Assembly: GCA_004352715.1 (NCBI GenBank)
Contig: SCFE01000066.1
Location: 1,058,166-1,122,165 of the forward strand
Length of the DNA stretch: 64,000 bases
Direction: 5' to 3'
Source: Hofstenia miamia
Lineage: Eukaryota; Xenacoelomorpha; Acoela
This document shows positions 56,100-64,000 of this stretch, piece by piece. Made by a program: the position numbers and the translations under genes. The notes under the pieces are model-generated. The model was not told the DNA's origin and searched no databases. It worked only from the letters and a program-made list of their open reading frames with translations. Each line of letters starts with the position of its first letter. Position 1 is the first letter of the stretch.

Positions 56100-59000
56100 A
56101 TATATATATATATATATACCGGTATTGTGTGATTGGTACAAAACGTTTTGAAAACATGCGTTGCCTTGCGCCCTTTTTTAGTTTTTCACGTTGAAAAATA
56201 AGTATTTATTAAAATATTTTTTAATGTATCTTAAAAAGTCTTTATATATAAATATCACTTACATAATGTTGACATTGTGTTTCCATGTGATTACTTGGCA
56301 GCTCTTGCACACAATGGAAACATTGGGATTGAAATACAATGCAAAAATTGCATATTTTATACCAAAAAATAAATCTATTATTGCAAGTAGCTTTTGTAGT
56401 AATGTTATACTTCATAATTGCATTGACTGGTGTCTTACCAGATACAGAGAGCAACTTTCATGCTATGAACTACGAAGGTTAGTGAACAATACTCAGCCTG
56501 GGTATTTCAACTTTATCAGTAATGTCAAAATTTAAATAAAAATTTGCTATTACTATAAATTCAATAATTTATTATTTGATTAAACCTGTTATTGATGTTT
56601 GAAGACAACACAAATTATTAGTCTATTAATTTTTTCATATTACTTAAATTTTGACAAAATTCTCTAATTTTTAACAAATTTAAGCAACTAATTATAACCG
56701 ATGAAATGTCGCAAAATTTAAAATTTGTTTAATAAATATTATATAATATATACTATATAAATATGCCAATTTAGTGTTAATTTTGGTAATAATAAAACAT
56801 GCACCCCATCATGTAATTACTATTTTTCAGCAATGAGTGCGTTAGGTTTTCATTACAAAAACATTGTTTCAACCATGGAACTTCATGTAGAAACAATGTT
56901 TTTCGTGCATAATTCCATTTTGAGCAAAATGATATCATAGGGCAAAATATGTCTGAATATGAATAAAATTTCAAAAATCAAATCGTTGCATATTTTGGCT
57001 TGGTCTCGGGATAGTTAGCATTCAGAGTTAAAGATTGAAGCTATGTTGTTCTTCTTTATATATACATATTTATATGCGCCTAAGACTTTAATTAGAGTCA
57101 AATTAATGCAATAATGGGGAATAAAGGTAAAAATTAATAAAAAGTTGAATCTATGCCTGATAACAGGGCCATTGAAATTCCTTTACAGTAAAATTCCGTT
57201 ACCATGTAGAACCAATTAATTTCTAAATTTTTATTGGAATTAATATTTCAACTATTTGGTGATAAGATAGTGTACTAATCCTAAAGGAATATAACATTTA
57301 TCATATAATATTTTATAGAACAACAGCAAGTTATGATGTAAATGGTATATAAAAGTGATGCTAACTTTTTGAAATTCCCTTACCGACCAGTAATGTGTTT
57401 ATAGATCAAAGAAAAATGAATTTCTCAAAAATAGTATTCTGCCTCATTGATGAACCTACTAAGGGGTCACAGATGACATACACATTTCACCAAAAAATAA
57501 ATCATTATTGAATGAGTAGCATCCATTTTAACAGTGAAAATAAAATTTCGTTACTGCTTGACGAGCCCCATTTGCTAAGACATTAATATATACTTGATTG
57601 CCAACTTTCTAAATACTTAACTTAACTGTAATCACATTTAAAACGTCATCTATGATTATGGAGAATACGTTAACATGAAGCTTAAAGAGATTTTCGAATG
57701 ATTTAGCAAAATCTATGCAGCTGGCCAATTGAAAATATTTAAGAAAGTGCATTTGAACTGTAAAATGCAAAAGTACCGAACTAAATCGATTGACTTTAAC
57801 CAGAATAATGAGCACTTTTGATCCCCAACCTTGAGCGTTATTGACCAGATTTACCAATATTTTCCTTGTTTTTAAATACTTTGATAGAATTCGTATATAA
57901 ATTTCAAAGCCAATACATACTTTTTAAGTGTATTACAGTATTACAACTAGATTTATTTGGATTTAACTATACAAAGCGCCCTCACTCTTGTTCTATTAAA
58001 TACTAAGAGCTTCGTATTTGTTTGAAAATTTTTATCAAGTTCAGTACAAACTTTAATGGCATAGTTTATGTACAGATGCATAAAACTATATGGAAAAGAA
58101 ATGATGTAGACTATAAAATACATACATGGTTTGAAAAATTCGAATAATTTGAATTTCTTAAGAAATAACTTGGGAGTATTGTAATATTTAAATGAATATT
58201 GAACAAAACCTATGCATGTATAATATATAGTCTTAATTTGTAGGATTTTTACAAATGTCTAATAAATAATAAATGTGTACAAATCTCACACAAAATTTCT
58301 TATTTGTGAGAAACTCTTAAAAACGAATTTTTTCATTTTATTGCCCACTGTCATGCAAAAGAAAAAACTTGGTTTTAAAGTTATGTCAGCTAATTTTTAA
58401 TCCAAAAATTATGTCACTTGAAATCTACTTTTATGTCAGAAAATCTTCTACAGTTCAAATAACACAAAAGTTATAAAATGTTGTATGAATTTATGAAACA
58501 AAAAGGCAAGTTTATATATAAGTGTTTCTTAATCAAAGCTGTGACTTGAATGTTGCCAATGCTTCTATTCATATTGCAACTCCAGCGATATAAATTTATA
58601 CTAAAAATCTCATCAAAGCAAAAATAATTTCAGTGGTTATTCTTCGTATATTGATACAGATTTGGTTATGTATGCACAAAAAAGCAATTTTTTGCTAAAT
58701 TTTAGAAAGTAGAATTATAGGTTTAAAAAATGAGGATTAGATCAAAACACTTTGTTCCTCAATGTTTGTCTTACGTATGTATCATTTTCAAGTTTACCAA
58801 AAATGTGTTTTCATTAATTGCATTATTGTTCTATCACAATGTGTTTTACAACGAATTTATCTATAATATGTCAATTTAGATAATTTCTGCCATTTTGTAA
58901 ATTATAGAATAATCAGACCTATCTGTATGTAACAGTGGCGCTACTGAAGTAGCGATACCAGATAGTTTTCCAAATTAACAAACTTTCTAATCAATTTTGA

Positions 59001-59500
59001 AGTAATAACGTCATTTTAAGGCATTATTTTTCCAAAAAGTACCGATTAAAGTGTCTCACTTTTCAAATTTGTTTCAGAAATGTATGCATTATCAATTTGT
59101 TTAATTTGAGAAAATTAAAGTAAAAGTTCGGTATACCATCAATATTTTCTTGTGCTTGAAAACTTGTAAGGACTACGCATATATTAAAATATGTAAAAAG
59201 AAACCAGTTTAAGAAATAAAAACTGTGTATTTTGTTTGGTACTAACATACTTTCTGAAATAATTAAGCATACTTAATTTAATATAAAATAATTATAGTAG
59301 AAGATAATTGCATTATTTTTGGAAATTTATTAATCTAATTTGGAAATACTAAACATTGAATTTCTCTTTGTTTTTTGGGTAATAAATGTAAGTGTTGCGC
59401 TTATTACATCATTTTTACTTACTAGTGTCATAAATTGAATAGCTTATATGATAAAATGCGGGTTTCTAAAAAACTTAATTCATTTCAAGCATTTTTTCCC
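56100..59500. other. AT-rich DNA with no supported gene
   Basis: ORFs at 56191-56535, 56777-56974, 57609-57857 and 59063-59248 show no recognisable motif. A 14-bp perfect stem (56857-56870 with 56890-56903, loop 19 nt) is present. If 59522-59703 is a terminal exon, part of this stretch may be its intron. Confidence 0.45.
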
Positions 59501-59521
59501 CTACTTTGTTTGTTGTTCTAG

Positions 59522-59703
59522 TCTTTGTGACTTATAAAATCAGAGAGCTTTTCTACACACAACCTAAAACACCTGTTCTGAGCGAGCACTACAAAAAGGA
59601 TTTATTAAACACCACAAAATCAATTTCCGATAACAAAGATTTCTTCTATCAGCAAAAATTTTCAAAATTTGTACCAATGGAATTTACCGGTAGACGTGTT
59701 TAA
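59522..59703 (+). CDS. Possible terminal exon of an unidentified host gene
   Basis: A pyrimidine-rich acceptor (TTTGTTTGTTGTTCTAG, ending at 59521) is followed by an open frame: FVTYKIRELFYTQPKTPVLS, EHYKKDLLNTTKSISDNKDF, then FSKFVPMEFTGRRV and a TAA at 59701. The composition is less biased than random AT-rich translation and the clean acceptor supports an exon. The first residues are hydrophobic, so it might follow a membrane segment. No family is recognised and no upstream exon was found. Confidence 0.35.
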
Positions 59704-60078
59704 TAGGCGGAACAGTTGAAAACTTATGAATTCATAAAAAAATTCATTTTTATTATATTTGTTAAAAAGGTAAGTATTCTGTCAAATTTTACATACAATT
59801 CCCCTTTGCAAAAATGAAACAACCTAATATCGATACATTAAGTGATATAAAACTTCCATATATACACACGTTGTAACTTCCAAACAAATTTTAAAAAAAT
59901 TCAAATTGTATTTAAAAATTGAACTGAGTCAATTGACCAATGCACCTCCTCAAAGCAGCTAGTCAACATGCATATTGTACTTGAATTTTAAATTTATCCT
60001 ACGCTTACTTTTTGACACTCTAGGGAGCGTTGAAATGAACCTAGAATTTGTCAAGCGTTGAAAACATACCGTAAGATA

Positions 60079-61123
60079 CAAGCTCCGCCAAAATGGTCTG
60101 ACACATTTGTACTTTTACTAAAAGGCAAATATAGTAAGAAAACACCAAAAGTGTTTATATTTTCGAAAAGTAAATACAATGCCATTTTGTTTCATTTTGA
60201 ATAATTTTTAGTTTTTTTTCATTTGCTAACATGAATCGGACAGGCGAGCATCGCTCTTTCCTAGTAGAAACGTTGATCAAAAATGAATCGGTAACTGCAG
60301 AATGATGTTGACACAAGAACTCAGCAATGAGACACTGAAACTCGCAGAGCAGTGTGTTTGGAAATGCAATGAAATCTCTCCCATGCAGCTGTTGTATTGT
60401 TCAGTGACGAGCCTCATTTTCACTTTGTTGCACAGTAAATAAGCAAAACTTCAGATACTGTACCGAGAACAACCCTCGTGAGTTGCATGAACGCCTTTGA
60501 ATTGTTCTCGGGTGACAGTTTGGTGTGCGATTTTAGAATACGGTATATGGAGCTGGTACTTCTTCTTCGAAAAGCACGTTACACTGACTGTGAACTCTGA
60601 TCGATATTGTGAGATGCTAGAGAGTTTTCTCAGACCCAAATTGAATATGCTTCGCGTTATGGATAATTTTTGGTTTCAACAGCATGGAGCAACAGCGCAC
60701 ACTTCCCTAGGTGCGGTCGGGATTTTGAGGGCGATGTTCCCTGTTCATTTAATCTCATTGCGAGGTGACATCAGTTGGCCAGCCCGTTGACCTGATTTAA
60801 ATCCTAGCGATTTTTTCCTCTGGTGATACCTCAGGTCAAAGGTATGCATTAGTTGTCCACGATCTATTAAACAAATTAAATATGACTTTCATTAAGAAAT
60901 TGCTGCCATCCACATCAAATGATGGCTCGAGAGACAATTTAATGAACGCTATCGACAGTGTGTGAACAATAACGGCTCCTATTTGACTGATTTAATTTCT
61001 AAAGCCCAATAAAATAAAATGGCATTATATTTACTTTTCGAAAATAAATACACTTTTTTGTTTCTTTATTTATTTGCCTTTTATTAAACCTATAAATTTG
61101 TCAGATCATTTTGCCGGAACTTG
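60079..61123 (+). mobile_element. Tc1/mariner-superfamily transposon (DD41D, rosa-like), internally deleted
   Basis: The ends are inverted repeats of about 110 bp: CAAGCTCCGCCAAAATGGTC on the left and CAAGTTCCGGCAAAATGATC on the reverse complement of the right. They stay similar as far as TTTTCGAAAAGTAAATA..AATGCCATTTT. Both sides are flanked by TA (60077-60078, 61124-61125). At about 1045 bp it is shorter than needed for a full transposase. Confidence 0.88.
60231..61011 (+). pseudogene. DD41D-type transposase pseudogene, catalytic Asp lost
   Basis: Start at ATG 60231 (MNRTGEHRSFLVETLIKNES). Most of the DNA-binding region is missing, and the reading resumes at QELSNETLKLAEQ and then, in shifting frames, at the first catalytic block (TSLIF for SDE.HF; VNKQNFRY). 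The long open part 60497-60780 reads TVWCAILEYGIWSWYFFFEK, NSDRYCEMLESFLRPKL and FWFQQHGATAHTS, where the catalytic Asp of QQDGA is His. ISLRGDISWPAR is followed by TGA, then PDLNPSDFFLW and another TGA. The distance from that His to the Asp of PSDFF leaves 41 residues between them, as in rosa-like elements. Several stops confirm it is dead. Confidence 0.85.
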
Positions 61124-61129
61124 TATTTT

Positions 61130-61557
61130 GCTGATTATAGAATAAACACTTTATTGAGGGATTTTGTTATCAAAACCATTTTTTATTTGATCACTGTTGT
61201 AAGTACGTTCATAGCATATTAGAAGGAAATAACTTTCAAAAGGCTTTCAATAAATGTAATAAAAGAGTTAATACATGTATTAACAAAGTACAAACAAAAA
61301 GCAAGTTCTGGAAAAATGTATTTACCACTACCACTTGCTCCATATATGGAATAAAACCCAATCAACATCCGCCAAGTGAAAAACTTAAATATATTTATAC
61401 AATTTGCTTGGCAAATAACATTCGGTTTCTTAAAAAAATGTAATGAATGGCGATATTTCTAACAATGATTTTATTTTCTTAATGTAAATTTTGTGTTTAT
61501 TTAATTTTTTTAGCTCAAATTTAAATCTTAGTTTGTAGTATTTGTTGTATGTATCCG

Positions 61558-61601
<44 letters not shown>

Positions 61602-63525
61602 AATTTCTAAATATATATGTTAATGATGTAATTTAATAAATCTTTTGTTTTTACAGATTGAGTTATTGACACTTATAAAGTATTAAAATTAAAAAAGTAT
61701 GCAAAGTAAATTTTTGGAGCAAAATTTATGGCTAATCTTGGTTTCAAAAGTTTAATGTCCTTCAAAATGTAAGTTGTTGGTTTTAGATTTCTTATTTGCT
61801 TTGCTATGTTTTAGTGACGTTGTTCTATGATTTGCCACATAATTCGATCTTCTTTTCCTTAATGAAATTTTAAAAGATGTAAATTTTGGTTTATAGTTAA
61901 ATTTAACACAAAGATATCAAATTTTATTGGGTGTAAATGTTTTCTTAAGCACATACTTATTCTAAAGTTCTACTTTCTACTTCTATTCTTTATAATCATT
62001 TCATTATTTTTGTTGAAAAAAATCTTTACTTTAATTTATGTTTTTGTAAAATCTATGTGTTGAAATATCATTTACACATACATTTGATAGTAAAGGAACT
62101 AAAGCTGATCCCTGTAGAACTACTGCATTTATCAATGTTTATATTCACGTATTGAGAACGATCAAATATATGACTTTAGGAATATGATAGATAAATTATT
62201 AAAATTATAAATTTCTCATTAATAAATCATGATTAATCTTCCATTTCTAACTAAGTATTCACTATGATTGCTATATTTTCTTTGATAAATTTATTGGACT
62301 ATAATAATTCTCTTTGTGCATTTTGTTGATCATTGAAAAATCGTTCCAAAAAATCTCTAAGTTCATATTTCAATATATTTGACATTCTATATCCTAATTT
62401 CTTCTATTCAATGAAATTTTATGGAGACCTACTTTTACAATAGCTTGCATAACGCTTATGTAATTCTTGGATTTATTTCACTTTAATTTAAGGTTAATAG
62501 ACAGTGTCTGTCGTACAGAATGGACAAATTCTTGGCTATAAATTCAAATTGTTTATCAATTGATTGAATACTGAGGAAACGTGTCCAAATGCAATTTAGT
62601 AATTCTTTTGAAAAATTCATTCTCTGATAATGCTTGGTGGAATGAATAAAAATGGTATTACTTTGGTTCAAAAAATTGGAACTTTCTTTTTTGGTAATGA
62701 AATGATCAGTAATAGAAAATCAAAGACAAAAGTTTGGTAATTTCAAATTTCAGTAGAATTAAATATTAGTTAATCAATTAATGATGATGTTCTATTTCTT
62801 ACATGAGTTGGTGCTTTTTTATTCATTATTGCTATTTTAAAAATATCTATTAGATGGTGAATACCATTAAATTAATTTTGCTTTAAATAGTCTTGGTAAT
62901 AATCTCCTATTATTATGATCACCTTCTTCTCATTTGTACGTCACGGAATCTTTTCATGTAAAATTTTTCAAAATTTTTTAAAGGCTTGTTTTATATTACA
63001 ATAAATACATTTCTTGGTTAATTTTTAGTTCTATCCATAAGTCTTCAAAATTTTTATTACATTCAAATCAATTCTTAGATTCGATTAAAATTTCTTGGGT
63101 AATAATAATAAAACCCCATGACCTCTAAGATTTTCAAGATTTCTTAGATTTCGATCTTGTTGAAATAATTTGAAGTTGTCTCTAAAAATGGTAGAGTCAC
63201 TTGATTTTAAACATGTTCAGTGATTTCAAAAAATTTATGATCATCGAAGTTTTCAAATTAGATCACATAATTTATTGAAAAACATTGTAAACTATTATTC
63301 ATACAAAGTTTTTTAATGAGCATAACTTTTTGAATTTCGTAAATTGCTCAGTCTGAACTAAGGGCATTATGAACTTTGAATAGTTTGATCTTAAGCAATT
63401 AATGCATTTAGGTTCCCTCTTGGTATCTTTGTTTAAAAAATTTCAGGTAATTGCAGTTTTTTGCACAAAACATGCAAAACATTTCATCATCTTTACAAGT
63501 GTTTGTAAGATTGCCATAGTTTCCA
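61130..63525. other. AT-rich DNA with no supported gene
   Basis: A (TA)n tract with interruptions lies at 61558-61612. Nothing else could be supported. Confidence 0.5.
61558..61612. repeat. (TA)n microsatellite
   Basis: Interrupted TA repeats. Confidence 0.9.
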
Positions 63526-63527
63526 CT

Positions 63528-63920
63528 AGAGGTCGACGGTAAACCTAACCGACTTATTTTCACTAGCACGGTTTCAAACGGTTTTTAATGACTGGTAATT
63601 AGTAGCTGTGTAATACTGCCAAAGCTCTCCCTACTGGCGAAAAAGTGGTTGGCAATTCAGGCAACAAATGCATCATCAGAACGCATGGGTTCAATTGGAT
63701 CGAAAACGATCACCAAGAAGGAATGCAGTCTTTCTGGTGTCAATGCTTCTTCTCTCATTAAGACTAAGAAAAACTTGAAATTAATCTTGTATAACCATAA
63801 GAAAATATAGCTTCGAAATTACATGTTTTCATTACAGAACAAAACCGAAACCGAACCGAAACCGCGGTTTTTGCCCCAAAACCGATCCGAACCGAAGTTT
63901 CCACATGCACTGCATATTCT
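63528..63920 (+). mobile_element. hAT-family transposon remnant
   Basis: A transposase tail at 63616-63786 is flanked by sequences that look like hAT termini: AGAGGTCGACGGTAAACC on the left and an ACCGAAACCGAACCGAAACC repeat (63842-63895) on the right. Almost all of the transposase has been deleted. Exact ends and an 8-bp target duplication were not resolved. Confidence 0.5.
63616..63786 (+). pseudogene. hAT transposase C-terminal dimerisation domain remnant
   Basis: One frame, without an ATG, reads LPKLSLLAKKWLAIQATNAS, SERMGSIGSKTITKKECSLS, GVNASSLIKTKKNLKLI. It fits the hAT C-terminal pattern P.L..LAKK.L.IPATS..SER.FS.AG....K.R..LS...V..L.FL..N. No stop falls inside, but the catalytic part is absent. 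Confidence 0.8.
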
Positions 63921-64000
63921 TACATAGCAGTGATCAATAATCTGGGTGATACTTCAACAATATTGAATGTTGTTATTAATGAGTTATTTATTTTTTAAAA

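Noticed and set aside
1-64000. CRISPR arrays, bacterial operons, rRNA or tRNA genes
   Set aside because: No regularly spaced direct repeats, and no recognisable tRNA or rRNA sequence on manual reading; tRNAs could have been missed without a covariance search.

Overview
The window looks like AT-rich nuclear DNA from an invertebrate animal, possibly an arthropod. The evidence is one long host gene interrupted by GT/AG introns, many eukaryotic transposon classes (mariner/Tc1, piggyBac-like, hAT, Helitron-like, non-LTR, Penelope-like) and long (TA)n microsatellites. Nothing bacterial is present: no operons, ribosome binding sites or CRISPR. It is a draft scaffold, with two gaps of exactly 1000 N (21678-22677, 55100-56099), two single Ns (1448, 28920), one tandem duplication that is probably an assembly error, and one piece of library adapter.

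Layout. 0-9 kb: transposon debris, namely a piggyBac-like transposase tail, a foldback element, a decayed non-LTR reverse transcriptase and a shorter RT scrap. 9.5-14.2 kb: a zinc-binding multicopy-family protein fragment, then an inverted-repeat-bounded block holding a THAP-domain remnant and the 5' half of a reversed non-LTR element, then a nearly intact mariner. 14.6-16.1 kb: a Penelope-like element flanked by inverted copies of its own 3' end. 17-20.4 kb: a GIY-YIG-like scrap and a DNA transposon with long terminal inverted repeats. 21.6-23 kb: an assembly gap, adapter sequence and a LINE endonuclease fragment. 26.9-32.6 kb: several non-LTR fragments, one artificially duplicated.

35.4-50.5 kb is the host-gene core, all on the minus strand. 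A multi-exon gene (eight exons resolved, 820 codons) encodes a long coiled-coil protein of unknown family. Downstream lies a 440-codon uninterrupted ORF for a disordered basic protein, which is either a separate gene or the last exon of the same one. Introns hold a Helitron-like element, a probable TIR element and a perfect 28-bp hairpin.

51.1-54.9 kb is a nearly intact non-LTR retrotransposon with two coding regions in the same frame, separated only by a UGA stop in the context UGA-CUA. This suggests stop-codon readthrough and is the most interesting observation here. 56-64 kb: a possible terminal host exon, a DD41D (rosa-like) mariner with a lost catalytic aspartate, and a hAT transposase tail. 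All function calls come from reading motifs; no database search was possible.
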